This document shows, piece after piece, positions 21,543 to 31,949 of a DNA stretch of 64,000 nucleotides. A model generated the notes under the pieces. The model had not been told where the DNA came from. It saw only the letters and a program-made list of their open reading frames with translations, and made no database searches. The stretch covers positions 31,341-95,340 of the forward strand of contig JAKLMB010000055.1 in the NCBI GenBank assembly GCA_022813625.1, written 5' to 3'. Every line of letters begins with the position of its first letter. The first letter of the stretch is position 1. A program made the position numbers and the translations under genes. Source of the stretch: Aaosphaeria pasadenensis (Eukaryota > Ascomycota > Dothideomycetes > Pleosporales).

Positions 21543-23351
21543 TTATTGACCGTTAAACCCTAGATTCTCCCTCTGAGGTATCTGGTGCGTGGACGTTTGG
21601 GGGATAGCATAATTGGCGGCGGGCCATTCAAGTATCATGGAATTTTGATCGTATGGCTGGAGCGACTGCAGATCGTTCATGTCTGGATGTGGGAGTGGTA
21701 TCGGAAGTTCATAAAATGGCTGGCTGACGGGAATCTTGGGATTCTGGAAGGTGGACTGGGGGGGTGGTATCGGAAGTTCATAAAATGGCTGGCTGACGGG
21801 AATCTCGGGATTCTGGAAGGTGGACTGGGGGGGTGGCACCGGAAGTTCATAAAATGGCTGGCTGATGGGAATCTCGGGATTCTGGAAGGTGGAAGTGGGG
21901 GTAATCGTGGCTGGATAGGCTGTGACTGTGGTTGAGAGAGCAAGACCTGCTACTTGTTGCTGTGCGAGGGGTAGCAGCGCCGTTGAATGCCTTTGGGTGG
22001 GGCTTTCAGAATCCCCATTCACACGAGATTGGGGAATACTCGCCATACGCAATAGTCGGCGACTTTGCATTAATGCTGAATTACGCTGAGATAGACGCCT
22101 CTTCTCTCTATACGTAGGTTGAAGTGGCGGAATCAACGTCCACGTATGTGCTTTGCCGCGTAGAGAGTTGGGATCTTCGTTAACCTTGTCGTCGTAGAGG
22201 TTGTAGGTGGCGACGTGGTTTTGGTGGGACTGTGCTGCATCTAACAAGTCTGATAATATAGCCAGTGCTCGAGTCTCTTCTGCAGGAGGAAGGTAATCCG
22301 GACGAATAGCGTTGACAATGTAATCAGCAGCCATCTTTAGTCTCTGAATCCAGTCAACAAGCCGCTCACCAGTATCGGGGTTGGTGAAACGGTGTTGTAG
22401 AATTATGCAAGTGCCCAGCTTTGTCGCATCTGTATTCGGGGGGAGGGAGAGAGTCAGCATACATAGCATAAGATTGAGATTAGAAGGGCCTTACGATCTG
22501 TGACCATGTGGGCAGGATCCTGATAGTAAACATCTTCTGGCCACCAGGGTGGGCAATGATTCTCCTGGAGATCGCGAGGATATTTCTTCCCCTTTGAGTA
22601 TTTTCCATATTTTGTCCGCTTTGGGTTGACAATAGCAATCCAATGACCTAGAAGTGATCGAAGAAATCTTTGGGGGAGCTCGGCTAAGCGTGTCTTATAG
22701 AAGGATTGCAAAGCATGAACATCAGCAATGTAGAAGGTTGAGGTAGGATTATCAAGATCTGCTGTCGATTGAGAGCGCTTGACTGCCTGCTTGCATTGCC
22801 CTCCGTTAGAAGGCTCCTGAACTTCTAAGGGAGCGTGAAGAGCAGGTCTAAGCACTGAGTCTAGATTGTTAGCAGAGCGACTACTCAAGCATGTGAATGT
22901 ACCTACACCCAACATCTTGTGCTAATGATTTGACACCCGTGTCAGGCAAGGACTTGTCTTGCTCGCTGACAGAACTAGCAATGTCCAAATGCCCTACACA
23001 GTTTAGACACTTTACAACGTGCTCGCCGTCCACATCAACGACGTAGCCAACAGTAATAAACTCGGCCTCATAGTCATCTCTGTGTGGACAAGGGCTAGAT
23101 TCGATAAGCTCCTGTAGAAAATTACAAGATTAGCACAGGAACATGAGACGTAAGAAGCTGTTAAACAAGCCAGGAGTAAGATTTCAAAAGCTGATGGAGG
23201 AGGAACAAGACCCACTAACTTGTTTATCTATCTCTTCTTTGGCTAAAACAAAAGGATTTGCCCCGCAAATTCGATTTGCACCGCAGCCCTTACGACTTCT
23301 GAGTTGGTCATGGTGGTCAGGTCCTTGAGCTCCTTTGGGCGGCCGCGTCAT
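21543..23351 (-). CDS. DUF2841-like protein with proline-rich repeats
   Basis: Four exons (23351-23220, 23111-22903, 22847-22495, 22429-21543) give 526 aa. Introns of 108, 55 and 65 bp have donors gttagt, gtacat and gtaagg and acceptors tctacag, gcttag and aatacag. After a Cys/His-containing N-terminus (SPCPHRD, VVKCLNCVGHLD) comes a domain of the uncharacterised fungal DUF2841 type, marked by CPPWWPEDVYYQDPAHM and downstream helices (ERLVDWIQRLKMAADYI). The tail has three 23-residue repeats (TFQNPEIPVSQPFYEL, PIPPPQS), then Pro/Gln-rich sequence. The DUF2841 name rests on my memory of the WWP motif. Function unknown; likely nuclear by composition. Confidence 0.7.
21690..21900 (-). repeat. 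69-bp coding tandem repeat
   Basis: Three units with cggaagttcataaaatggct near 21702, 21771 and 21840, exactly 69 bp apart, encoding a 23-residue Pro-rich unit. The second and third are nearly identical. Confidence 0.9.
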
Positions 23352-23523
23352 TTTGCTTGCTTGCTCGGCTCAATCAAGGTGAGAGAAAAGACCGTTGAGC
23401 CTCCTCTTATATAGATAGATCCGTTGTAAAATCGATATCAGATCAATGGGTAGTTAGCCGGGGATGTTTTGTTTGCGGTGGGATTGGGACATCGACTGAT
23501 ATAGATAGGATGACGGGAGGGCA

Positions 23524-23805
23524 ATGGCTCCTTTTAAGGCTACCAGTGCCTTGTCATGCATTCACCTGAGTTGCCAGGCATCTGTACCATTCACCAACTG
23601 ACGGAGAATCGAAGCCGCTTCCCCGTTCTCCACACTATGGCTAATTGCCGCTTGTGTGTATCGCTTGCAGGATGAATCCTTCAACAAGATCTGGTCAGTT
23701 CTCTCGTATCTGCAATACAAGAAAAACGGGGAGAAGTGGATGCGCCTGATGCAAGAAGAGACGAGGATACTCCCTAGGCAGGTGTACTGCATACGTAATG
23801 CTTAA
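23524..23805 (+). pseudogene. Small broken gene with one in-frame TGA
   Basis: From ATG at 23524 one frame runs 94 codons to TAA at 23803-23805, interrupted only by TGA at 23599-23601. The part after the stop looks strongly coding (ESFNKIWSVLSYLQYKKNGE, RLMQEETRILPRQVYC). No plausible intron removes the stop. A minus-strand frame over the same DNA (23562-23792) also lacks stops but reads less like protein. Family unknown. Confidence 0.4.
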
Positions 23806-23879
23806 GAGTGTACATGCACCTATTTCCACACGGGCTGTAAGCTGTCGTGGTCGAGGGAATTGATGCGGTTGAGGATGGT

Positions 23880-23975
23880 GGCGGAGCTAAGGAAGTTGGT
23901 GCGATCGAGCAAGGGTTGTTGGAGCAGCTAAGGAAGTTGGTGCAATCGAGCAAGGGTTGTTGGAGCAGCTTAACT
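23880..23975. repeat. ~45-bp tandem duplication
   Basis: Two near-identical copies of a unit containing gctaaggaagttggtgc and atcgagcaagggttgttgga follow one another. They lie in DNA without a supported gene. Confidence 0.7.
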
Positions 23976-24107
23976 CTATTACAGGGGTTTATGCGGTTTC
24001 CCTTTATATTTGTTTTTGATGGCAAATGTCTCCATACGGGGAATGGAGTGGATATGCTCGTCTTAATCCTGATAGGTTATCATGTAACCCCTCCCACCTT
24101 GTCTGGG

Positions 24108-24195
24108 TACTAGCTTTAGTCTAGACGTACGCCACCAGCCTCAGCTACTAACCTCAGCAATGCTTACGTTATTCCATTTTCCATCGCGCAAGAAA
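24108..24195 (+). repeat. Dispersed element with caatgcttacgttattcca
   Basis: Contains tttagtctagacg, then ctcagc, then gcaatgcttacgttattcc and tccatcg. The reverse complement of 43230-43335 has the same words in the same order. 36455-36580 has the two anchor words but with the second in opposite orientation. The rest of 23352-24646 holds nothing else I can support. Confidence 0.5.
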
Positions 24196-24646
24196 CAATA
24201 ATGTAAGCGTATCAAGTACACTTGTACATTTACGATGTTTCTATTATCTACGAATAGCAATAGTTAGTTGATTATCTTGCGCTCCTTTCTAAGCTTCTAA
24301 TAGAGAAAACAGCCTTGTGTTATTTCCACGACCACCGGTCTTTGAAATGGCTGCAATCTTTTAGCCTTGGCAATGTCTCGAATGTATCACTCCTGTCGAT
24401 CCGAAGAAAAGTACAAATCGAAGCTGAGATCGTGGATCTCGGGGAAGCGGGAGCCGGCGGGCAAGCCCAAATCGGTCATGGCTGCAACCACGACTACTAT
24501 CCTGGCCTCTAGCACGCGCCTGCAGGCACAGTTGGTGCACCCAGATGGCTGGACTTGCGTAATTGTCAGATGTCTTTAGTTTGTCAGACATCTTTAGTGG
24601 TTATAGAGCACTGTCCCATGAGTTAAATAGCGCTATAGGGACGGCA

Positions 24647-25668
24647 ATGATGGACGACAGCTTTTGGAGCCTGCTGACTATGTCGTCCTGGTCGCTGACG
24701 GGTTGGGTTTTCCTCCTCATATACTTTGTGGCACACACATGGCTGGCTGCAAGATTGTGGCGGAGAACGTCTCGGTCCGCTGGATTGCTTCGCTGTCTCG
24801 AGCCGACATTCCTGCTGCTTGCTCTCGGGGTCGCCACTGCTGGGTTATCGCTGAACATCCTTAATAAGGAATTATCTCAAATATCCACCGCATGCCGAAT
24901 CGTAGAATTACACTTATATGTACGGCCAAAAACAACCTGACGAATGCAAATCTGACAGGCGGCAGTTCACTTATGAGACACTGAACTTCCAGGCAGTCCA
25001 AAGCGCTACTGCTCGCACTGCTTACTATCATGCGGCGTACTTGTTCGGTGTCATAATCTTGGCTTTCATCACTCAAATGTCGTTTGAGATGATAGCGTAA
25101 GTCATGTTGTCCTTTGGTGCGTTGTATACTGAACTGTCTTCAGCACCTCCGCTATCTTAAGACATCCATGCTCCTGTCAGATTAGCTACGTTTCAGTAAA
25201 TACATTCTGCTGCGTGCTACTCGTTGCTCTACGAGGAACAATCATGATAAAGGACATTGAACGAAGAAAGGCAGCTGGTTGTGACAAGACCAAGCTATCA
25301 AGTTTCTCATGGGGGAAATACCTGTTGCGTCCGGATGTTATACTCAGGCCGATACTCTATGCTCTACTTGCTGTTTACCAGGGGATTTCTCGCTGCAGAT
25401 TATGGGAAAACACTGAAATAGTATGATTGCGTCAACCAAGCGCGGAGCAAGCTGACTTACCTGCTAGATATTTACAATGGTTCTTTGCCTGGACTGCATC
25501 TTCAGGCAGTGGCCGTGGCGAAAAGCTTGTCAGAGCATACTCGATTTCATGCCAGCATCACCTTCAGATGACCCTGTTGTAGTCGACCCCCAGGCAATTC
25601 TCGCACCCGACAATCAAAACGTGCCCTCGCAAGACGGGGGAGATAAGGGGCTTTTGGGCATGCCTTAG
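24647..25668 (+). CDS. Polytopic membrane protein, unknown
   Basis: Four exons (24647-24919, 24966-25096, 25144-25420, 25468-25668) give 293 aa with introns of 46-47 bp (donors gtacgg, gtaagt, gtatga; acceptors cggcag, cttcag, ctgctag). Six or seven hydrophobic helices are visible: GWVFLLIYFVAHTWLAARL, TFLLLALGVATAGLSLNIL, YLFGVIILAFITQM, NTFCCVLLVAL, VILRPILYALLAVYQG and TMVLCLDCIF. The C-terminal ~40 residues are hydrophilic. The frame upstream to 24563 has no ATG, so I start at the first ATG. The pattern resembles fungal 7-TM proteins of unknown function; no ligand or channel motif is visible. Confidence 0.7.
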
Positions 25669-25941
25669 TAATATATGTATCTTGTTGTATATCTTTACGA
25701 TTAGAAGCGATTCAGAGAGAAGAATAGATTAGCTGATATTGTGCTGTATTTTCCTTGCAACTTTGGCCGTTGTCCTATGGTATCCTCCTCCTTTTTGTGC
25801 GTGGCCATCAAAACGAAGCATTGCTACCATTTCCGGGTTATCGCATTGAACTTGAGAGAAGCTTCGAAATATTCTTATGTCCTTGTACTGCCTGGAGCAA
25901 CCAGCTCCCGCGCCTGCCGCACATATCAGCGCATCCTTGCA

Positions 25942-26513
25942 ATGGATTTGGGTGGCGTGATTGGTGCGTTTAAGAGTGGCCCACGCGGGCCACATTGGGT
26001 CCTGATTTTCCATCGGCATGAACGGGACATGTCCTCCAGCATACCCCGCTTATGCCAGAATTTCACCAACACATTCCTCAGCATGGAGGTACTCATCAGC
26101 GATAAGGCTTCCGATGTAAGGAAGCTTGCATGTATGAACAACCAACAGTGGGCTCGTTTTGCTGTGAGTACACTCCGTTACACGCAAGGTGTGCCTAACC
26201 AACAGTAGAAAATTGCGCACGAGGAAGGCCAGAATTTGTGTGACCGTTATGGAAAACAAGTGTCTTGGCCAGATTTACCCTACAACGAAAGTGATAAGAT
26301 ATTTACCGATATCAATGTAAGATTGGAGAGGGAAGGTATTCCTACAATATCACGGAGCGTCCTTCGGTGGCGCATGAGGACTACCCTAAGAAAGATACGT
26401 ATGTATGTGCATCTCACCTGCAAGCCTCTTCTAAAATAGTTCAGGACCCAGTAATAGTGTTACAGTGGCTGCCACAAACCTGCCGTACGACCCAACGCGC
26501 CCCTGTTAGTTGA
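25942..26513 (+). CDS. Hypothetical 161-aa protein
   Basis: Three exons (25942-26163, 26209-26398, 26440-26513) sum to 162 codons. Intron 1 is 45 bp (gtgagt, branch cctaac, acceptor cagtag, where the last TAG must be used because the first CAG leaves an in-frame stop). Intron 2 is 41 bp (gtatgt...aaatag). The middle is charged and helical (FAKIAHEEGQNLCDRYGKQV, KIFTDINVRLEREGIP, LRWRMRTTLRK). If intron 2 is not used the protein simply ends at 26439. No domain recognised. 26514-26943 has no supported gene. Confidence 0.5.
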
Positions 26514-26943
26514 ACATTGCTAAGGGAACGTAAGTTTTGGGAGGGGGGACGGCGTCTACTCCTTTGCCACGCGTCATTATCCGCATCGCCCATTCTCTAA
26601 GTGAAGCAGTCCTGTCCTATTGCGGAAGCTGGTGGTGGCATCAGGCATGATTGCGTGAAAGGGGAATGCCATGCAATCAGCCCGATGAAGACGTCGTCTC
26701 ACTGTTCCAGGGTGCCGGCGGATGGGGTGTGCTGCCATCACTGCCGTCCGACGTCAGCCCCGTTGCCAACAGGCGGGGAAGTGTCGTTCTTTCCGCATGA
26801 TACATCCTTCTCACGACCTTTTGCTGGTTTGGAACATCTGCTCCGGTAGCAGACCAGGGGAGGTGTTGGGCAAATGGCTACGAACGGACTAAGTGGTTTC
26901 GACATGCTACAAATATTTAACTATCAATACACTCCTTGTACAT

Positions 26944-27658
26944 TCAATAGTGGCATGGAAAAAATGCCGAGGCACATAAGTGGCTACGAAAGGTATCGGC
27001 GAGCTTTTGAGTGGGAAGTGCAAATATGACGTCCTCGAACTGTCTCTGAAATTCGCCAGCGAGAAGATCAAGCCAGAGTTTCGAGACCTCAGTAGCTGAA
27101 AACTGCTCGCTAACACCAAATGTTCCAATCACGAGGTTCCTTTGGCGGTGCTCCAAACATATTCCTAACGCTAACTTCATCCGCCTGCGCAGCAGCTCAT
27201 AGGAATCTTGCTTGACAGTACTGGACGAGATAACTGGAAGATAATCATATAGTGGACGATCATGTTCTTGCTCTCTGGAAAAGCCTGTCAAATGTTAATA
27301 TGATGTTATTAAGATTCGACATGAACATACAGATTGACGGGAAATATGCGCATGAACTGTTGGCAGTGTAGTAATCGTAAAATTCGTGCTTATAGCAAGC
27401 GCTTGTGATATTACTACGGCTCTTAAGATAGGATTCGATCTGGTTTTCTTCGACCAGAAGTATGAAATCCTTCTCGTAAAGCGAGCTACCTCCTGCTGCG
27501 GCATTGATCATGTCGATTTCGAGGACAGCAGTGCGCATCCGGCGGGTGCTCATAACAACATCTTGCCTTCTAGGAATGGGACGTCCTTTGATGGGAGGGG
27601 AATGTTTGTTCAGATCCTGTCGGGTGCGCTTCCGATGACGAGAATTCCGAATCCGCAT
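26944..27658 (-). CDS. PARG-like (TIGR02452-type) protein, N-terminal loop missing
   Basis: Two exons (27658-27331 and 27284-26944; intron 46 bp, gtatgt...ttgacag) give 222 aa. The C-terminal half closely follows the microbial-type poly(ADP-ribose) glycohydrolase-like family: YFPSICFSREQEHDRPLYDY, then RRRMKLALGICLEHRQRNLV, IGTFGV, and LLAGEFQRQFEDVIFAL. Normal members cleave ADP-ribose linkages using a Gly-rich 'PGGG' loop and a 'QEE'-like catalytic stretch in the N-terminal half. Here the N-terminal ~85 residues are short and basic (RKRTRQDLNKH) and I find neither, only AAAGGSSLYEKDF. It is therefore probably a divergent or non-catalytic relative, perhaps an ADP-ribose binder. Promoter DNA at 27690-27750 is AT-rich. 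Confidence 0.7.
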
Positions 27659-27912
27659 GATGCGTGCAAGTGTTGGTAGGAGAGGGACTATACTGTCTGA
27701 GCCTGAGCTGGCGTTGCTTTCTTCTTTTATACAACTTTTGTTTTCTTTATCACAAGGACGTCGATACTAGGTAGTTTACGCCTGTGACGAAAAGGGTAGT
27801 ACCTAATCGGTCTAAAATCAACGCGCTATTGTCTAGGCGAGGTTCGGAACTCATATGGTTATTGTATAATGAACATTAGCGTGGAACAACATAGCGCCGT
27901 CGTGCCCTACAG

Positions 27913-28330
27913 CCCCGAACCACGCCTTCCACGGGCGATGCCTTCCATAAACCACGAGCGATGCCCACCACCAACCACGCCTTCCACGGGCGATGCCTTC
28001 CGTAAACCACGAGCGATGCCCACCACCAACCACGCGTTCCACGGGCGATACCTTCCGTAAACCACGAGCGAGGCCCACCACCAACCACGCGTTCCACGGG
28101 CGATGCCTTCCATAAACCACGAGCGAGGCCCACCACCAACCACGCGTTCCACGGGCGATGCCTTCCATAAACCACGAGCGATGCCCACCACCAACCACGC
28201 GTTCCACGAGCGATGTCCACCACCAACTACGCGTTCCACGAGCGATACCTTCCATAAATCACAAGCAACTCCCACCAACCACGCGTTCTGCGGGCGATAC
28301 CTTCCATAAACCCCGAGCGACGCCCACTGC
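27913..28330. repeat. 55-bp minisatellite upstream of the JmjC-CXC gene
   Basis: About 7.5 units; cgagcg recurs at 27955, 28010, 28065, 28120 and 28175, exactly 55 bp apart, then in shortened, diverged units. A typical unit contains accttccataaaccacgagcg-like and cccaccaccaaccacgcgtt. The array ends about 37 bp before the JmjC-CXC start codon. Because 55 is not a multiple of three, each frame cycles, giving long but meaningless ORFs on both strands. Confidence 0.9.
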
Positions 28331-28366
28331 CATCTGCCTACACAATCGACAACCGTGAAGAGCCCG

Positions 28367-30214
28367 ATGATTTCTTCATTTCCGCCTTCCGGAGAAGACA
28401 CCTCCAGGCGGCCTGCGGTTGGCTCTCAGATGGAACCAGACAATACGGACTACAACTTTCTTCGAGCTGAACGTGCCAAAGACAGAAAAAGGAAGGGACT
28501 ATGCAGAGAATGTCGAAACGAAATTGAGCCTGGTCAAGATAAGTTGTCACGCTGCAAGTCATGCCGCGATCGACGGGTTCAAGTCAAATCCCACCTGCGG
28601 GAAGCAATGCAGGAGAAAAAATCGGATAAACAGGGAAGAGGTCTCTGCATTGAGATAGGGTGCCAGGAAATTGTACGGCAATCCAGTGGGAGAAAAGTAA
28701 ACTTCAGTCGCTGTGAACAATGTCGCCTGAAACGCCGACAGGCCTATCAACGGCGGCGGCAAGGTGCTGAAGCACGTAGCCAGCACGATACACGTGTATC
28801 TCAGATGGCAAAGCTAAAGGACGAAATGATGTCTCTCGGTGCACATTCTCATGCTCCTAAACTCGCTGACAATTGGCGGATGGTCACCGAATTCATGCCC
28901 GAGAACTTCGAAGACTGGTTTGCGCCATTGGTGACGCCAAAGGCAGTGGAAGAATGCGAATGGAATGGCTATGCCAACGTTCTGGAAACAACTGAAGAAG
29001 GTCTGGAAGAAGTCTGGGGATCACAGTACACAAAGATGGAACATTTTGGGATTATTGTCCTACGGAACAGCCTCAAACATCCAAAAAAATGTGCCGATGA
29101 AGTAAAAACAATTCTCAAAGTATCATACCACGACGCGCAAGCCGAAGTACAGAATTATGGTAACCAATCTGACGACCTGGTCATCCACGTTCCTATGGGA
29201 GAAGTAGTGCAGCAACTCCAAGAACGCGAAGATAATCTAATCCCAAAAACACTTCAGGACAGAGCACCACGGAACGTTCTAAGCATTCGACCCGAAGTTG
29301 TTGCAAACATCACGCCTCCTGATGCACTGCGGGTGATGGGTTGTCATCTTCTGCCTCAAATTACTCAACGGCTAAAGGCAACGAATCGAATAAGCTACGA
29401 CATTGCCGCTGCCGGCAAGTCCAGAGTAGAGACACGCGACCTGGTCGACTTGGACTCCTGTCTACGTTTTGCCCTGCTGGCCGAAAGAGGGGCTCTAACA
29501 CCTGCCCATGTTGATCTTCTCAATGGTACCTGGGCTACCTGTCTAAGTGGTGAAAAGCTTTGGGGAGTGTACCAAGGCCCGTGGGACGAGCAGGCGAAGA
29601 GAGATTTTGCCTCGGAAGGCACACAGTGGAAGCCACCAGCTGGGACTGTCAAGTGGGTTTTCCTTGGGCCCGGGGATACTATTATCATGCGGCCAGGCTA
29701 TCTAAATGCCCATTGGGTTATAACAATTGAGGACAGCATCATGGCAGGAGGAATGATCTGGGCAGAAAAGGCCATTGCCCGCATTATGGACAACATTGGC
29801 TATATTACCAGCAATCCTAACGTGACCAATGAGCATGTTCCCCGACAGTTTCCTGCAATCCTCGATACTCTACTCGAAATCGGAGAAAACCAGTTGCGAC
29901 TATCTCCAGAGGAACTCGACAGCATAAAAACCTTACGGTCAGCATTGAATCCATCATTTTCCTGCAATTGCCAAGGTCTCTGCTCCCAGAATTGTAGATG
30001 CCTGCGGGAAACCCACCTCCGCGAACCTGGCTGCTCTCCATCATGTCATTCTGGTGCTCTAGACCCCCTACGAGGCTGCACTCGACTTCCAGGTTCGAAA
30101 ACAGTCAATTGCACGTGCCGGACATGTGGGGTTCAATGCGCGTGCAAGCGAGCCCGGGAGGTATGTTCGAAATACTGTCACACTTGGAAATCGTGCAGGA
30201 ATAGGGTTTCATGA
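28367..30214 (+). CDS. JmjC-like protein with C-terminal CXC (tesmin-type) cysteines
   Basis: Single exon, 615 aa. The first ATG is 28367 (frame upstream has only GTG); a second ATG at 28430 is possible. Two zinc-type Cys motifs lie near the N-terminus (GLCRECRNE at ~44-52 and CKSCRDRR; GLCIEIGCQE and FSRCEQCRLKRRQ). The middle has a JmjC-like core with a candidate H-x-D at H381/D383 (PAHVDLLNG) and a distal His at H449 (GYLNAHWVI), in the order expected for Fe(II)/2-oxoglutarate binding. The C-terminal ~80 residues are packed with Cys (CNCQGLCSQNCRCLRE, CTCRTCGVQCACKRA, CSKYC), like CXC/tesmin DNA-binding repeats. Known JmjC proteins demethylate histones or hydroxylate proteins, while CXC repeats bind DNA. 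Probably nuclear; activity not shown. Confidence 0.75.
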   Translation: MISSFPPSGEDTSRRPAVGSQMEPDNTDYNFLRAERAKDRKRKGLCRECRNEIEPGQDKLSRCKSCRDRRVQVKSHLREAMQEKKSDKQGRGLCIEIGCQEIVRQSSGRKVNFSRCEQCRLKRRQAYQRRRQGAEARSQHDTRVSQMAKLKDEMMSLGAHSHAPKLADNWRMVTEFMPENFEDWFAPLVTPKAVEECEWNGYANVLETTEEGLEEVWGSQYTKMEHFGIIVLRNSLKHPKKCADEVKTILKVSYHDAQAEVQNYGNQSDDLVIHVPMGEVVQQLQEREDNLIPKTLQDRAPRNVLSIRPEVVANITPPDALRVMGCHLLPQITQRLKATNRISYDIAAAGKSRVETRDLVDLDSCLRFALLAERGALTPAHVDLLNGTWATCLSGEKLWGVYQGPWDEQAKRDFASEGTQWKPPAGTVKWVFLGPGDTIIMRPGYLNAHWVITIEDSIMAGGMIWAEKAIARIMDNIGYITSNPNVTNEHVPRQFPAILDTLLEIGENQLRLSPEELDSIKTLRSALNPSFSCNCQGLCSQNCRCLRETHLREPGCSPSCHSGALDPLRGCTRLPGSKTVNCTCRTCGVQCACKRAREVCSKYCHTWKSCRNRVS

Positions 30215-30443
30215 AACGTACGATGTGATCTAGTCCTTAGTTTAACGATAGCAATAGAAATCTCTGCGTTGCCTGAATCAGAGTCGCCAGTGCTGACCAA
30301 TTAGAGCACGACAGCAAACCTTGTCTTAATGTTAGTCAAGTTTGCATAGATGTTTGAAACCAATTTTTCGGATTTTTGAAGTATGCCGTCGCTAGTTCAC
30401 TGTTTAGTACATATCGCCGGGGAACAATGTTGTGCTCCTTCTA

Positions 30444-31598
30444 TCAACATTCGCATGACTTATACCCAAGGAACCATTCTCGGCCTCCGGTTGATTGCTT
30501 TCGTTGATTTTCCGCTATGTGATAATCGAATACGACGAGGACGATATCTTCCGGATCGTTACTCCTGTTGGTCTGCACATACTTGGTTGCCCTGAAAACC
30601 AGGCTTCGCTCGTCCAGAGTGGCTCGGAACGAACCAGGGACACAAGTGCCCTCGAATATCTCACGCAATCGACGGGGGCATGTACATATATCCATCCAGT
30701 TACGTGGAGGCCACACCCTAATGCAGGAATCCAGCGTCTGTGATCGGATTCTGATTGCCGGATACCTCGAAATTACGTCCAGAAAGAAATTACCCCTAAG
30801 ATTATAGTCGGTGAATGGAGTTCCCCGTTGTGTATGGAGTCTCTGGCCACGTTGTTCTTGCTGCCTTATAGTGTGTGTACAACTGGGACCATCAAAGTTC
30901 ATCTCAGTTAAATAATACGTTCGGCACGCCCTATCGTTCTCATTCTCTCGCAGTTGTTCAATTATGGATGGATTTGTGCTGCATTCGCCAAGTTGCATCG
31001 ACAATTTCTCGCGGATAAGATGCCTCGGCGGTGGCCGGTCAATTTTGATAGTGATTGACTTTAGCAGTGGTTTTTCAGTGGTGAAGTAAACGCAATGATA
31101 GTAATCGTCGTGTTCTGTACGTTCGGTGTCGTTCCAAGGAATTGAGACGACGTAAAGCCTTCCGTTGAAAATCTCGAGAAGCACGATTGATTCAATCTGA
31201 TCCAATGCCAGAGAAGTAGTGGTCCGTTTCTCGCGAAGGGAAATAGCCTGAACAATCCATGTTTTATCTGGATTTGTAAAATAGAACAGGGTATTGGCTG
31301 TGTTGCGGATGAAACAATTTCTTGGTGGATATGGGATCATTTTGACAACTCTTGCTCCATCGTCAATACCGGACTCTGTACTCAAGACCCAAATCGGCCG
31401 TGAACCTGTTGTGCCTCTTATGCTCAGGTATCCATCGCTGTAGTGAAGAAGAGACCATCTGGCTTTGCCAACCACATGCTGGATGTTAATCTCGATGCTG
31501 GTCCAAGAGTGTATGTTGGTAATTCTTATTACTCCTCCTCCAATAGATACGCAAAGAACGCCTTGGCGGTAGAGAAATGAAAACCCTCTATCGATCAC
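30444..31598 (-). CDS. F-box-family-like C-terminal region, 5' end missing
   Basis: A 384-codon frame rich in beta-like segments (GVLCVSIGGGVIRITNIHSW, SRPIWVLSTE, VLLEIFNGRLYVVS), as found in the C-terminal beta-propeller-like part of fungal F-box proteins. It has no ATG near its 5' end; the frame begins at a GTG and meets a stop (TGA) 17 codons upstream, next to a C14 run (31653-31666). No acceptor repairs it. Either the F-box end is lost or the homopolymer hides a sequencing or indel error. The family link is an inference from composition. Confidence 0.45.
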   Translation of the reverse strand: MIDRGFSFLYRQGVLCVSIGGGVIRITNIHSWTSIEINIQHVVGKARWSLLHYSDGYLSIRGTTGSRPIWVLSTESGIDDGARVVKMIPYPPRNCFIRNTANTLFYFTNPDKTWIVQAISLREKRTTTSLALDQIESIVLLEIFNGRLYVVSIPWNDTERTEHDDYYHCVYFTTEKPLLKSITIKIDRPPPRHLIREKLSMQLGECSTNPSIIEQLRENENDRACRTYYLTEMNFDGPSCTHTIRQQEQRGQRLHTQRGTPFTDYNLRGNFFLDVISRYPAIRIRSQTLDSCIRVWPPRNWMDICTCPRRLREIFEGTCVPGSFRATLDERSLVFRATKYVQTNRSNDPEDIVLVVFDYHIAENQRKQSTGGREWFLGYKSCEC

Positions 31599-31652
31599 GC
31601 AGGCGGAGAAGGGTAAAATTGGTACATAGATAGTGACCGCGTATCAGCTGGT

Positions 31653-31666
31653 GGGGGGGGGGGGGG
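31653..31666. repeat. G14 homopolymer
   Basis: Fourteen consecutive G on the plus strand, just upstream (in the minus sense) of the truncated frame ending at 31598. It is a likely site of length change or sequencing error. Confidence 0.9.
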
Positions 31667-31949
31667 ACGTAGCCGAGCCGCCAAACCAATCAAATGTGTA
31701 TTGTGTAGTGTACCGTGGTTTTGGCGGACCGATCTTAGCGTACATTTCATTCTCCACGGACCAACTCGCCCAAGCTATGTTTGCTTTTGAAGTTGGACGG
31801 ATCGCCGTCCCGCAAGCGAAGGACTGATGCTTTCTTTTCCAGGTCTCGATGTTGGACCAGGTTTCGGAATGGCGTGACCCGGACGAGGCATCTTCATCCG
31901 CGGAAACCTTGCAAAGGTCGGCATAGAGGTCTGCATCACTAGAACACAG

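Noticed and set aside
27913..28330. CRISPR-like array
   Set aside because: Units are directly adjacent without unique spacers, and the genome is eukaryotic; this is a minisatellite. The same holds for the arrays at 38.7 and 51.2 kb.
27851..28401. Long minus and plus frames over the 55-bp array (up to 164 codons)
   Set aside because: They result from a stop-free tandem repeat whose period is not a multiple of three; all frames stay open and the peptides are Trp/Gly-rich nonsense.
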